Shown here: positions 9,971 to 22,589 of the stretch, in pieces
Layout of the letters: each line of letters starts with the position of its first letter
Position numbering within the stretch: position 1 is the stretch's first letter
Source: Tricholoma matsutake
Lineage: Eukaryota; Basidiomycota; Agaricomycetes; Agaricales; Tricholomataceae
Assembly (NCBI GenBank): GCA_026075535.2
Contig: AP026540.1
Span: 13,144,001 to 13,208,000, forward strand
Reading direction: 5' to 3'
Length of the DNA: 64,000 nucleotides
The notes under the pieces: generated by a model
The model's database searches: none
Seen by the model: only the letters and a program-made list of their open reading frames with translations
Told to the model about the DNA's origin: nothing
Program-made: the position numbers and the translations under genes

Positions 9971-12900
9971 TCTGCGCCATCATGACTGTCACTGGTCAGC
10001 CCCAACACTACCAGCACCTCCAGCATTTCTGTCCCCCTTGTTAGAATCTCACTTCAATACTCTGGGGTTAAGTTTGATAAACTCAAATCTAACTACAAAG
10101 AATGGTGTGAGGACATCACCATCACACACTCTCTTAACAGTCTCTATGAGTACATCACCAGAGATTTCACCCCTGCCTGAAGCCAAAATGCATGCTCTTG
10201 CCAACTGGAAAGCTAACACATGCCTCACCTATGCATTCCTGATGTCTAGCATTGCCAGTGGTGAACACCCTTCCTTGACATGACAAAGGGGCCCAGTGTC
10301 AACTGGAAATCTCTCCAGGATTGACACCAGAAGGAGGGACCTGTACATCAGGTGCAGCTCTTGCAGCAGGTGCTTTCCATCCAATGCACAAAGGACACCC
10401 CACTTCCCAAAACAGTGGAGCAGATTTGCACTCTAATTGAGCGTGTGTTCACTATGGGTGACATTAAGGCTGACCTTTTGTGATACATAGCACTCCTGAA
10501 TTCCCTCGGCAACCACTTCCCTCATGCCTCCATTATCTCCTGTGACATTTTGAATTCTACCCCAAAATCCATATCCTAAATTTGCTGGTCTTGCCCATGA
10601 CCCCCTTCCCACCACTTTGATTGAGGAGGCTGAGTACAAGGGCTGGATGGTAGTTGAGGAGGAGCCAACAACATCCATTAATTGGAAGCACCATACCATT
10701 CCAGCTGCCAAAATGACACTTGTGCTTACTGCCCTAAACCAGACAACACACACCCAGATGTCACTTAATGACTTTCCCTTCATTGTAGACCTCAGTTCAC
10801 ATATCCCTAGACCATTCTGATTCCCTCTCACTTCACCTAACCAAGCCACGTTCAGTGAAAGGCATTGGAGGATCCTCTATCCCTGGTTTTGGCATCAGAG
10901 ATATCAAAGTGTGGGTGGCATGGGACACATCAATTATCTTATGTAACACACTGTATGTCCCAAGCACAACTGTACTGTTGATCTCCATTAGTTCCCTCAC
11001 CACAGACTCAAATGCTGTTGCCCATTTCAATTCATCATCTTGCTGGATCACCAACAAATCCATGGGCACCTTCATTCGCCATGGTCCTCTTCTCCCTACA
11101 AAGAAACTCTATGCACTCACTCTCCACTCAGTTACCACTGATCATGCACTTACATACATGGCTCACCTTCACTTGAAACCTGGCACCATCACCTTGGCCA
11201 TGCAAATTATCAATCCCTATGGGACATGGCCAAAAAGGGAACACTCACAGGTGCATCTGTTTCTTCCATCTCAAGACCACCTAAATGTGATGCATGTATC
11301 CTTGGGAAACAGCCAAAAACACCAGTACCAAAGAAGTGTGAGGAGGGGGATGGGCATAAGGCAATGAGGAAACTTGAGAAAGTATGGGTAGACTTATCAG
11401 GAGTGCACACTGTTAGATCACATACTGGAAATGAATATGTGATGGACATAGTTGATTACTACACTTCTTTTCCATGGTCCATACCTCTGAAGAGTAAGGA
11501 CGATGCATTTCCTGAACTCAAGGCATGGGAGCTCACTCATAAAGCTGAAATGGGTCTGAAGGTCAGTACTTACATTACTGACAATGGGGAACTCAAGTCA
11601 CATCAAATGGACACTTGGCTCAAATCCCATGGTACAGAACAGTGGTTTACTGCATCCCACATGTCCACACATATTGGACATGTTGAATGTATGCACAGGA
11701 CTCTCATGGCAAGGGCACGTACAATGTGTATCTATGCACAACTACCTATGTACCTCTGGGACAAATTCTATCTAATGGCTGTTCATCTACATGCCAAGAC
11801 CACTACTCACTCACTATGTGGGATCATGCCCTGGGAGCTGTGGTATGAGTGTAAACTGGATTATTTGTACATGCATGAGATCGGTTGTCAGGCATTTGTC
11901 CTTATCCCTAAGAAAGACAATCCAAAAATCTTCAAATGATCACTCAAATGTGTACTCATTGGGTATGAATATAAATCCAAGGCTTACCAGTGCTATAATT
12001 GAACTACCCACAAGATTCACAGCTCCTATAATGTTTGCTTCATTGAGAGCCATGAGGGACACACACCATTGGGACTGGATGCACTATCATATACCCCTGA
12101 TGCAGACATAGTCGATCCCATGGACCATATACCCATACCACCCCATGATGATGATGATGATGGTGATGAACCCATCCCTCCTGCCACCTGCCTAGAGACA
12201 CATCTGCCTACACCTCTAACCTCACCTCCATGCTGCTCCTCTTGCCTCCCAATACCAACTGAGCAGAACCCAAATGGTGGACCTACTACCACCCACATGG
12301 AAGCAGCAGTACAGGAAGCATGGGAAGGGGCAGCCTGTGCAAAGGAACTTTGTTGGGAGTGGAGAGCAGCCAAACAGATGGCTAAGAAGCAGGCTGATCA
12401 ACCCAAAGAGCCTACTGCTGATCTTCATTGGGCATTTCAGAACCTCAATCTTGGCGATCAGGCACACAAGCTTCTTGGCCTGATCTCGGAAATGACCAAC
12501 CTTGATCTGGAGTCCCTACAATTTGAAGATGAGCCCCGAACATGGGACAAAGCAAAGGGTTCAATTGGCACAGCTCAATGGGAAGCTGGATATCATGACA
12601 AACTGAAGTTGCTGAAGGACATGGGGGTCTACAAACTCATTCCTTGGTCTGAAGTTCCCTCTGGAAAATGCATCTGAAAAGGGAAACCCATTTTTCACAT
12701 TAAGCATGATGAAGAAGGGAAAGTGGTTAGATGGAAAGTACATCTTGTCTTCAAAGGTTTTGAACAGATCTATGGTAAGGATTACACTAAAACGACCTCA
12801 CCTACTGCATGCATGGAATCTTAGCAGATCCTCTTACACATGGTGGCATCTTTGGGCTGGGATGCACAACAGATCAACATAAAAGCTGCCTTTCTATATG

Positions 12901-13431
12901 GCCTACTACCAGATGATGAAGTACAATACATGCAGCAACATATCAGGTTTGAGGAATCTGGGAAGGAGGATTGGGTGTGGCAACCTCAGCATGGTCTATA
13001 TGGTATGAAACAAAGTGGCCACATCTGGAACCAGACACTCAATGCCCAGATGATCAAATGGGGTTTTACATGCTTAACCTGCGAGTCATGCATATATTAC
13101 TGAAAAACTGACACTGGCATTATTATTTCAGCTGTCCATGTTGACAACTACCTCTCAATTGCAGATTGGAAGGAAGAAAATGAGCAGTTCAAAGACCAGA
13201 TGCATAAGGTTTGGACAATCTCCAAACTAGGCACGGCATGTTTCATTATGGATATCACCATATCCTGGGACAGAGCTGCATGGACAGTTGCACTTTCTCA
13301 AACTGCTCTTATTGATAAAATTATTGAACAGTTCAGTCAAAAAGATGTGCACACAGTATTGGCTCCCCTTGAGCCAGGCTGTAAAATTTGTTGTGCCAAC
13401 CCACATTCTGCAACCCCCATGAGGCAATCAA
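9971..13431 (+). pseudogene. Ty1/copia gag-pol, family A copy 2, truncated at 3' end
   Basis: After the primer-binding site come a broken gag (start near 9981; LANWKANTCLTYAFLMSSIASGEHP-like pieces near 10200) and the protease/pre-integrase region (CNTLYVPSTTVLLISISSL; 10855-11220). The integrase (11226-11939) follows, with a zinc motif ending CDACILGKQ and catalytic residues visible as VWVDLSG, YITDNGELKS and HVECMHRTL. A proline-rich linker precedes the reverse transcriptase from 12540 (GLYGMKQSGHIWNQ). The catalytic box reads HVDNY instead of HVDDY, and a stop follows CESCIYY. The coding sequence ends at 13431, where a gypsy LTR begins, so RNase H and the 3' LTR are gone. In-frame stops are frequent. 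Confidence 0.85.
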
Positions 13432-14565
13432 TGATATTTGCAACGAGTCAGAGGAAGGTTGCAAGTTGTTCCAAATGTTCGTGGCTCAACCGATGGGAAG
13501 ATGACCAGTTGGTTCTAGTTGTGAAGGTAGTTCTATGAGAGATGAAGGCATTTGGTGCAGTCCAATCAAGTATCAATCGATATTGAGGGCAATCAATGAG
13601 ATCGACAGTGAACAAGTTTATCGTCGATGGTCAATGTGTGAATTCTGGAGACCTTTCGATAGGTCGATAGTATACAAAGGGTGCGGCAAATGGCTATGAA
13701 GGGTTGGAAGGGTTGCTAGTGCTAATGTCGAGAGGATCAAGGGAGGATCGAGGACATGATGATTGCAGAGGTTTCTCGTCGATCGAGAAAACTCGTAGAG
13801 ACTTAGATTGGTTTTAGAAAGTTGATTGGATGCTTAGAACTGTATACAAGATGATAGGTGAAGATGATTTCTTGTTATTTCCAAGTAGATACTACAGAGT
13901 TTTATATGTTTTAAAGAAACTTCCTAAAATGGAATGAGAAACATGTGTAGAACATGAGGCAAAAGATATGAGTTAAGGCACAAGGCCATACAGGAGACTG
14001 GAATCTGAACAAGAAAGATATATATATCATATGATGAAAGAGTAATAAAGGGAAAGAACTAAAAGAGACTGTCCTTTGTGTATAAACTGCACTAAGTCTC
14101 ACAATAAAGCATCCAGCGGGTTCTGTGCATGATAGGGACTTGGAACGAGGCTGACCTATGATCAGCAGGTTTGAGCATGAGTTGGAATATGTCCTAGTGC
14201 ATGGTCTTCCACCATTTAGATAATGAAGGCAGCACCCGATGTCGCTCATAGTCTCTCAATATCGATCGATGACACTCGATGATGCTCAATGATGCTCGAT
14301 TGCAGTTGCAGCTGTTCGAAGTTGATCGGGGGTGTTCGATGGTTGTGTAGAGGGATCTTAGGGGCTTTCAGGGTAGTTCTAAGGTTGTGCGATGTGGGCT
14401 CTTGATACGATCAATGTCGCTGGTAATGTTTCAACATGGTTGATATGATATCGCGATTGATAGACTGGGTCGCACTGCGTCTGGGACGTCATAGGAGTTA
14501 GCCGATGTGATTAGGATGATGCTAAAGTGGTGAATTGGTCCTTGAGCCAAGGAGACGACCTATCA
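13432..14565 (-). repeat. 3' LTR of the TGATA gypsy family
   Basis: On the minus strand the LTR begins TGATAGGTCGTCTCCTTGG at 14565 and ends GCAAATATCA at 13432, giving a perfect 5-bp inverted end (TGATA/TATCA) and a length of 1134 bp. The same start (TGATAGGTTGTCTCCTTGG) and matching downstream blocks occur on the plus strand from 63308, confirming a repeat family. It contains a run of short ATCGATG/ACTCGATGATGCTC words near 14250-14310. Confidence 0.85.
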
Positions 14566-14577
14566 TCCTCCCCCTTA
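14566..14577 (-). other. Polypurine tract of the gypsy element
   Basis: The minus strand reads TAAGGGGGAGGA immediately before the LTR start TGATAGG, the normal place for the plus-strand primer of an LTR retrotransposon. A near-identical purine tract (TTCAGTAAGGGGGAGGA) recurs at 18272-18288 inside the element. Confidence 0.75.
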
Positions 14578-14713
14578 CTGAAATTCTGACCATCCCAGTC
14601 AGTCGAGCCGAAATAACTGGGTCATGTGACATTGTTGATTGCTGATTTAAGCTGCGTCATGGTTTGAACTTTTCTCTTTTCATTTGATCTCTTCCATCCA
14701 CCTCTTCGACAAC

Positions 14714-16520
14714 ATGTCTATCCTTGCTGAACTCGCTCTTCCCATCCTCGACCAAGCGAAGTCGATGCCCGAGCCTATAAGGGCAACCTAAGCCTCTAGC
14801 AAAGGGAAATCCGAAGTTAAAATTATGCTACATAATACAGGGATTGGGGGCGCACCTAGCAAAGGGAAATCCGAAGAGAAAACTCTAAGGATCCCCTTGC
14901 TGATGCCCAGTATATGTGAAGACGACAAAAATCAAATATAACCTAAAAATAGAAAAAGGCGGAGATAGGCGGATCAAGGCCGCCGAATGACATCATACCA
15001 AGGGGTATGTGTCGGAAGGGGTACTCCGCCTCTAAATATAAAAGTGTCAACATGTACAAACATGATAGCAAGGGAAAATTAGTAATAAAATCCGGAAAAA
15101 TCATAGAAAATGAAGAATAGAAGGAAATGAGGTGGGGAAAAATATAGGACCAACATAAAAAATAGGAAAAACACACAGGGCACCCCCCTAGTCCCCTTAC
15201 AGAGCCTGGCAAAGCTGAAGAGTTGGATTTCGAGGTATGGGGTCAAGTCTTTTGCAAGAAATTGGTATGTCTTTCTCTTTCCTTCGCTTATCTGTTTCTT
15301 GACATCATTGATAGGCTGAATATGACGACCTGATTGGGTCATTCAATGAGGCATGCAACGAGCATGTGCAAGCTACATTGGATGAGGCAATCAGCCTCTT
15401 TGCACCTTTCGCTCAGGAGGATTGGGTTTCATGGGGTGGAAAATATCTTTTTGAGGAGTACTTGAGGAGAATCGAGGGGGAGAGGCAAAGAGAGGAGGAG
15501 AGAGTTGCTCGGGAGGTGGCCATCAAGGCCAAAGTGAAGAGGATCGAGGAGTGATGAGATGTGCTGGTCGAGGCACATCGATCATTCTTGGCCAAAGTCT
15601 GGGCCAAAACGGTGTCGAAGGACAAATTCCACAATTGTATGGCCCTGCTCAAGCTCATGCGCCTCTCGATTGATCAGGATGAAGCCGCAGATGTAGAAGA
15701 ACCTCTGGTCGACGACCTACCGGACATCGAGCGGATCGTTGAGAAGAGGAAGGCAGATGAGATGGACAATGAGGAGGAAGGTGAGGATGAACTGGATGAG
15801 GAGCCCATGGTCACGAAGCGGGTGTGCATAGAGGAAGGTGAGCTGATCACCTTCCATGGGCCAGTAAGTCATCATCTTCTTTCAATATCATTCAGGCTAA
15901 TCATGCCTTCAATATTGCTTTAGTGTGATCAATCCAGACTAAGGATGACTCAGGAGTGTATCGTCGAGGAGGGCACCCCAAAGTGCAAGCGATGCACTCA
16001 AGGGCTACAGGGGTGCTACTGGGAGGGAGTGTCGAGGCGAGGACTCTGACGAGGTGAGTCGAGGAAAAAGCCGAGCTCCAAGCAAGCTACAAAGGGTAAT
16101 GCGGAGTCAATGCAGTTGTCAACTCCCAGACATAGTAAGTGATTCTGCTGCATAACCAATACAATTGCTAATCTGTATGATTACTTAGCGATATGCATCC
16201 GGGCTATCCAGCCCATCCAAAATGTGGAGGCCGGGCCCTCAAAAGTCAATGAGCACCTGAAATGAATGATGAAGGCGAAGGCGAAGTCTGCTCAGAAGGA
16301 GAAGGGGAAGGGAAAAGCGAGGGAACAAGAAGTCAAAACTGAAGTCGCAGGTCTGGTTGAGGGTGTGTCGATGGTGGTGGAGGATGAGATGATGCAGTTG
16401 GATGCAGCAAGACTCCGTTGTCAATATCTCACAGAAGTGCTGGTGTGCAAGAAGTTGGAAGTGGAATTGCTGATGGAAGAGATCAAGGTCTTGGAGAGGA
16501 AGTGGGAGGAATCCCAATAG
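14714..16520 (+). pseudogene. Antisense coiled-coil/cysteine-cluster gene inside the gypsy element
   Basis: On the strand opposite to pol, a start at 14714 (MSILAELALPILDQAKSMPEP) is followed after a gap by exon-like pieces. One is EEYLRRIEGERQREEERVAREVAIKAKVKRIEE (charged helix, 15310-15554). Another carries DMDNEEEGEDELDEE-type acidic residues and ends HGP (15561-15863). After a GTAAGT...TTTAG intron, 15924-16048 carries ECIVEEGTPKCKRC and GLQGCYWEG. A final helix rich in K/A/E ends at 16520. The C..C......C arrangement resembles cysteine-cluster proteins that are multi-copy in Agaricomycetes; an expected first CxxC reads CDQS here. Stops (after PIRAT, after RIEE and after SRRGL) show decay. 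It sits between pol and the 3' LTR, with its putative promoter next to the polypurine tract. Confidence 0.5.
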
Positions 16521-16859
16521 AAATTTGTTGTATTGTTTTAATTTTATCGTTTTTCTTGTGTCTGAGCGAAATGAGTTTGAAATGAGAAATATTGCATGCG
16601 ATCGAAGCCAGGAAATGTAAGATATATGCGAAAAAAAAAAAAACATAGGAGAGAAAAAGAAAAAGAAAGTAAGATGGACGATTCATCAAAATGAGACATA
16701 GGGGAAAGGCTCAGAACTCCTTCATAGCCAAAAAACCCTGTCAAGCTTGCGTGAACACATTTCGAATGATATCGTGACTTGTAATAGTACACTGTTATAA
16801 AATTGAGAGTTTGTTTCAATATCACAAGTAGAAAAAGAAAAGAAAAATGGTCTATTCAT

Positions 16860-19800
16860 CTTCGTCGAGGTCAGGAATGCCCTTGTCAATGTCTCCATTG
16901 ACGTCCAATGTTGTTCGAAGTTGTTCGAGCCGACGATCATCAATATCAAAGAAGTTCGGAGGAAGGGGAATCAATTTCTGTGCTAGATAGGGTAGAACTC
17001 AGAAAGCAGCTACTGGTCGATGCAGAACTGAACCGTTGAGCTTGCAAGAATATAAGTGCCACCATAGTTTCATGCGATGACTATGAGTGGGCCGAGATAT
17101 CGAGCTCGCATTTTTTGATTAAGAGCTTTCTCGATCTGTGTGTTTCGCATGAGTACGAGGTCACCTTTTTCGAAATTGTAGTCTCGAATTGTTCGCTTGT
17201 GAACTTCTTCAAAGCGTTTCACAGCTTCTCATTGAGCGGTGTAGACTCTAGAGTAGAGTACTTCGAGATTGGTTGAGCGTTTCTGTAGTGCGATAGCACA
17301 TTGGGCGATGAGATTGGTGGAGGAGAGTATCGAATCGGGTGGTGGTTGTAGATATGTCGCTTCTGAAATGTCAAGAGGGATGAGTGGATGAGAACCTGTG
17401 ATCGCAAAATAGGGCAAACAGCCCATTTGTTTTCGAAGTGTTACCCGTTCTGCCCAAAAGACCGAGTAGGTCCCAACTGACCATCAAATTTGATCACCAT
17501 CGATGGCCTTGTAGAGTGATTGTCATATATCGAAGTGGGCTCGTTCGACGAGGCCATTGGCACAAGAATTGTACCCACTTATCCGAATGTGATTGATATG
17601 ATATCACTTCAACAAATACTCGAGAGCAGAAAGAAATGCTGCGCCATTGTCAGTAACAATCTCATAGAGCGAGCCCCCATGACAAATGATTTCTTTGAAG
17701 ATCCAATTGCTGATGGTCTTTGCTGTTTCATTGCGAAGCATCCTGAACTCCAGCCAGTACGATATCAAACATTGACCTTGTACTATATAGCGATATCCGC
17801 TGGAAGGTGGCATGTGCATTGTGTCGATGTAGACTTTTCCAAATAGCGGAGCAGGTGTGGCGACAATTGGTGGAATAAGAAGATTTCGAGTTTGTTGCAA
17901 CTGACAGTAGTGGCATGTTTGGATGTACCATGCGATATCGGCTTTCAGGTTGGGCCACCAGAATTGTAGTGCGAAGTGAGACTTCATGGCAAAGATCATT
18001 TTGTGGCCGATATGGTCGTGTGACAACTGGATAATATCGATGTGATGGTCTGGAATCGCAACAATCTTGTGTTTGCCATGACGATCTTTTTGCCATAGTT
18101 TTCTGGAATCTATGAAGAACTCGGTGCAATATCACATGAAGGTAGCATACTCTGTGTCTGATAGATGTGGGGGTCACACCATCTCGTCTAACTATCTATG
18201 AACGAGCAGTAATCGTTCGTCTTCTTTCTTTGATTTGTCCGATCAAGGTATGTCTTCGTATGAAATGTCCTCCCCCTTACTGAAATCTGAAGCTTGGGCA
18301 AAAGTGGGATAAGTCATGTGAGAGGGGAAAGGTAAAATCGAGATTGGGTTGATTTGGTGAATGAAACCATGTAGTTTGTTGATCCAGTCGCCAAATTCTT
18401 CTTCTACTTTGACATCGTCATCTTCGGTTTGTCAAGGACGTCGCAAAAGACCGTCCGGCCCATGGTGCGTACCTGCTACATGAACTAGCATGAAGTGGAA
18501 CATTAGAATGGAGACTATCCATCGATTGATGCTAGTGCTAGGTGCAATATCAGGATTTGAGAGCATGCCTTTGATATACCTCGCATCAACCTCAACGATA
18601 AGATTTCGTACCCCTATCAAGTATAAACAAAGTGCCCCAAGGGCTTGATATAGACCATAAAGTTCGAGTTTCAGCTGCGAAAACTGGGATTTGCAGTCGT
18701 TGAGCATGATCAAGCTGAATCGACTGTAGTATTGCTTTTGAGGGTTATTGTGGTCGCATTGCATTAGGAAATAGCCAATGGCAATGCTTGATGTGTCGAC
18801 TGCAAGGATTACTGGGGTGTTCAAGGTATAGTCGATGGCTTGAATCACTGGCGAGTTTAGGAGCACATGCTTGAGATCTTCTTGTGCTGCTACCTGAGAT
18901 GGGCTGAGTTCAAAGGGCACATCTTTTTGAGTAAGATTGATTAGCACAGCTGCTCGATGTGCGAAACTCTGAATGAAAATTCAACAAACTCCAATCATTC
19001 CTAAGAATGCCTTAACTTCTGTCAGCATATGACACAGACCCCATTTCTGGATCTTATCAATATGCGTCAGGTCAGCCATTCGGCCTTGAATATTGCATCA
19101 ATGACCTAAAACAATTATCTCGGGGACACAAGCAAATAATTTCGGTCCAGAGAACATCCCACCACAATACTTCATGCACTGGACAATGTGATTTAGGTTC
19201 TCAAAATGCTCCCATACGAATCGTCAAATGCCTGAGTTGTCGACGATCGTTTCATAAGACCCACTGATCGTTTGATATTCCGATTTCAGACCCTTCACTG
19301 GTGTGTCATCAATATAAGGGATTGTGATGTGAGGGACCTCGGGTTGTAGGATGAAAGTTACGTCATCATGTAGAATTGGAACTGAGTTCATCCAACCCAT
19401 TGGTAGGGTGATGATTCGAAGTGCACCGAATGGGGTCTGGAAAGTCGTTAGATCTCGAGAGGATTCAGATACAAGCCTTTCATCGAATGCAACATATAAA
19501 TCCAACATTCCTCCACAAGCGCATCCCCCAAACTGTTTGGCTAAATACTCGGGGATCAGGATGACACCTGAGTGCTGAATCATAACTTGGTTTAGAGGCT
19601 CAAGGCTGTGGACTATTCGGAGTGATTTTGCGTCTTTCTTCACAATGCAAAACCATCGTGATCGGTAGGACAAGTTCGACGACTCATAGACTCCTGCTTC
19701 GATCTTCTTTTTCATCATTTTGCAAATCTGTTCATACAAACTAGGCGGTTGCATTCGACCCAAGGGGTATGAGGGATGACTGGGAACTCGATAGGGGGGA

Positions 19801-21480
19801 AGAAATTGGGTCGAAACCTTCCTCGTTCGTTTTCTGTCCATGTGAACCCTGCTTGCTGGTTTCAAATGAAGTCATGCATGAGGTCTCATTCTTGAGGCCA
19901 TAAGAAATCACCTGGATGATTTCGATAGATGATGTTTTTGCATTCGAGGTTATATTGAGGAGTTGGTTTGAATATTGGAGGATGGGGATTTAGTGGAGGC
20001 ATGTCTTGGAGGGGATTGCCCTCGATGCATCGAATAATTCTAAAATGATCAGGTAGTCCAGCCACGATTGGACGGACCTTCTGTGCGACTGGTTTATACT
20101 TTTTCTTCATCAATAAATAACTAGACTGTCGATTGTCGGAAATAACTGAGGAAGGGGAAACATACGATGAAGAAGTTCACATAGGTATAAACACCATCGA
20201 GGCGTTTCAAGGAATGTGGAACTCGTTGCATGCAGATAAATATAGGTCAGAAAGTGTCACAGATAATTCTTCGGAGGAGTCGATTTCGGGGATATTTGCA
20301 GTGTGCTCAATAAATATAGAGGAGTCAGAAGAGTTGAACAAGATGATGAAAGCACACTCTTCCAAAATTTCATTCTCTAATGCTGAAAATCCTCTTGAAC
20401 TACTTTTCGACGACGGTGCGATCAAGGTATCGAGGGAATGGTAGCAGTCCGAGTTGAGTTAGGATCATATATCATGATGGTTTGGGCTTTGTTCCGATAG
20501 TTTCTAATGACGCTTTCCATTAAGACATCGAAAGGTTGTCCAAGTAGAATATCGCAAACCTGGGTCCCAAATAATATGTACCTGCATGTATAAGGTGATT
20601 CCACCGAGATCGCAGGGCACGTTGTGTGCTAAACTGAGTGTTTCGTCCACAGTCCCATTGGCAGACTGCATCAGAAGCCTAATCGAGGAGTTGTATGCTA
20701 GACTGAGTTCATGGCAAACATCTTTGGCCATCGATATGATCGAGGAATGGATCAACGACACTTTCTACCTGGTTGTTACCATGGACATCCATAATAACTG
20801 ATCTAATTGATGAAGTTTCTTTAGTGACAATGAAAGGCTGAGGGATTTCACTGGGTCGGAGACTGATAATATAGGTCTCATATGGGTCAGGCACAATGAT
20901 TGCATCAGGACTAAACATGTTCATCACATTGTTTCCGGATTGTGGGACTCATTTCAGTGTGACCTGTTCTCTCCATTTTGTTCGAACCTTGGGTGAAAGC
21001 GAGAGTAATTCTTCAGATGTCAGTGTGACAATCGGCATCTTCATTGAGTGTGCAAATATATTGTGCACGATTTTCTCATTCTGTACTGGTGCCTGTGTTG
21101 CATACAATGGTCCATCTTTTTCCTTACCCTTCAATGCACCAGCAAAGTTCCTTTTGTGTGGTGGCAAATAGGTGTTCTCCCTGACCGACGTGTATGGGTG
21201 TACTGAGGTTTGCATTGGGGGTATGGTGGTTGATGGCAAAGTGGTCAATGTGGGAGACGTCGATGTCGATGTTGGAGCGGTAGTTGAAGTTGAAGGGTTG
21301 ACTGTTGTCAATAAAGATGTTGAGGGTGGTGGGACTGGAGCAGTAGATGTTGACCACGCAGGGACAGGGGTTGTCATGGCCAGAACCAAATTTCGAACCT
21401 CTTTGTTCAGACATGAAAATGGTCGACCACTTTCACCTTCTATGGTATTATCCCTGACCTCTCGTTCTATGATCTTCACC
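16860..21480 (-). pseudogene. Ty3/gypsy gag-pol polyprotein, decayed
   Basis: Pieces on the minus strand in order are as follows. A proline/serine/threonine-rich gag-protease linker (21479-20949) ends SPKVRTKWREQVTLK. A retropepsin-like region (20927-20430) has a 'DP' active-site start (VVDPFLDHIDG) and DILLGQPFDVLMESV; the expected catalytic triplet is altered. Reverse transcriptase (19865-19224) carries RSRWFCIVKKD, FGALRIITLPMGW and the catalytic IPYIDD. RNase H (18947-18432) carries ILAVDTSSIAIGYFL and FMLVHVAGTHHGPDGLLRRP. Integrase (18026-17604) has HDHIGHK, CHYCQ, VYIDTMHM and EIVTDNGAAF, and a C-terminal stretch runs to about 16860. Stops and frame changes separate almost every piece, so it is inactive. 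Confidence 0.85.
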
Positions 21481-22359
21481 CTCTACGACGTATAACAGAT
21501 TACTGACTTCTCTCCAGGTTACTCTGATCAGATAAGATGAGATAACACTTGAAGCGGAGCTTCACAGACATGCCAATGGTCACTAGCATTTTCATCAACT
21601 ATTCTTTCTTCTGTTTCCTTGTCACCTCATCATCACCTACCAAGTGTAGGATGACTCTGTCTTCTACATTCAACCCTGCTTCTGGACGCACAATCCCTAC
21701 TGGCAAAGATGATGTTTCTCTGTATCTTCATGGCTCTGAAGAACTTGATGTGAATGCTGCACTGGCATGGTGGCATCGACACGTAAGTTCATTTGATTGT
21801 ATATTCTCTGCGCTGCTTCTAATCTTTCAGTAGCAGAACCAAGCCAAATTCCCTCTTCTCTTTGAAATAGCATTACAGCATGTTTGGACAACATCCGACT
21901 CTCTACAGTACCGCCACTCTTACACAACTCCAGAGTCTAATCTCAACAAGCTATAAGGATTGTAATATGGTACATTACATTATATTCTTCTGCTGTGAGT
22001 TCTGACTGCTGTGTATTGTTATTGATAGATACAAGCATACCTATTTTGGGGCGCTACTTCGGTGTCTATGCCAGTGATTTGCTCGGTCAGTACTCTTTCA
22101 AGTCCAATTCCTATATCAACTAATCTTTCAAGTTTCTGTAGTTATATTCTTGTTGGTGGCCATCAGGGTTCATTCATGGTTTCTTTTGCTCTGTGTTGGG
22201 TTGTTACTACTATTTCACTGACCTACACTCTTTGGATGTTTGTCTGCATGTTATTAATAGAGTTTTCTTCATTTCCTGTCCTGGGTATGGCTATTCTTAT
22301 TACAGACTTAGTACCTTACACACCTGGGATGAGTATATAGTCTCATAGTATAGAAAGAC
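21481..22359. other. Unassigned remnant DNA between gypsy and the MITE
   Basis: A plus-strand frame (21549-21833) contains DDVSLYLHGSEELDVNAALAWWHRH. After a possible intron (GTAAGT...TTTCAG) it continues QNQAKFPLLFEIALQHVW. The spacing of a WW motif followed by a 'FP.L...AL' helix is reminiscent of the hAT C-terminal dimerisation domain, but the similarity is weak. The remainder (21960-22359) shows only a T-rich hydrophobic frame with no recognisable domain. Confidence 0.25.
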
Positions 22360-22580
22360 TAGTCTGGACTGAAGGTAGGACCGATGAGAACTGGTCTCAA
22401 CTGGTCTCGAAGATGACCGGTTGAAACCAGTTGGTATACTACAACTGGTCCGATGTGAACTGGTCCTATACGGTTTGGTCCAGTTGTCTGAAAATGAGGC
22501 TGTGGTCTCAACCGGTTGCGGTTGCGGTTGTGGCCAGTTATGGTCTAAAAAACTGGACCAAACTGGACCTTAAAACACTA
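22360..22580. mobile_element. Short hAT-like MITE, partial or diverged
   Basis: The right end (ACTGGACCTTAAAACACTA) matches the ends of the hAT-like elements at 34485-35323 and 46461-47298. The interior is a succession of ACTGGTC, CCGGTT and CCAGTT words, as in those copies. The left end is uncertain (TAGTCTGGACTGAAGG at 22360), and no 8-bp target duplication was found. It abuts the truncated copia element that follows. Confidence 0.55.
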
Positions 22581-22589
22581 GTATCCATC

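Larger units (their letters stand above)
13432..21480 (-). mobile_element. Ty3/gypsy retrotransposon, 5'-truncated, inserted into copia copy 2
   Basis: Read on the minus strand the element runs gag remnant, protease, reverse transcriptase, RNase H, integrase, a region holding an antisense gene, polypurine tract, and 3' LTR. The left border at 13432 cuts the copia reverse transcriptase, so the gypsy insertion is younger than that copia copy. No 5' LTR is present near 21.5 kb. The right part is truncated in gag and followed by unrelated sequence. TCGA-containing words are very frequent throughout, unlike the flanking copia sequence. Confidence 0.8.
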
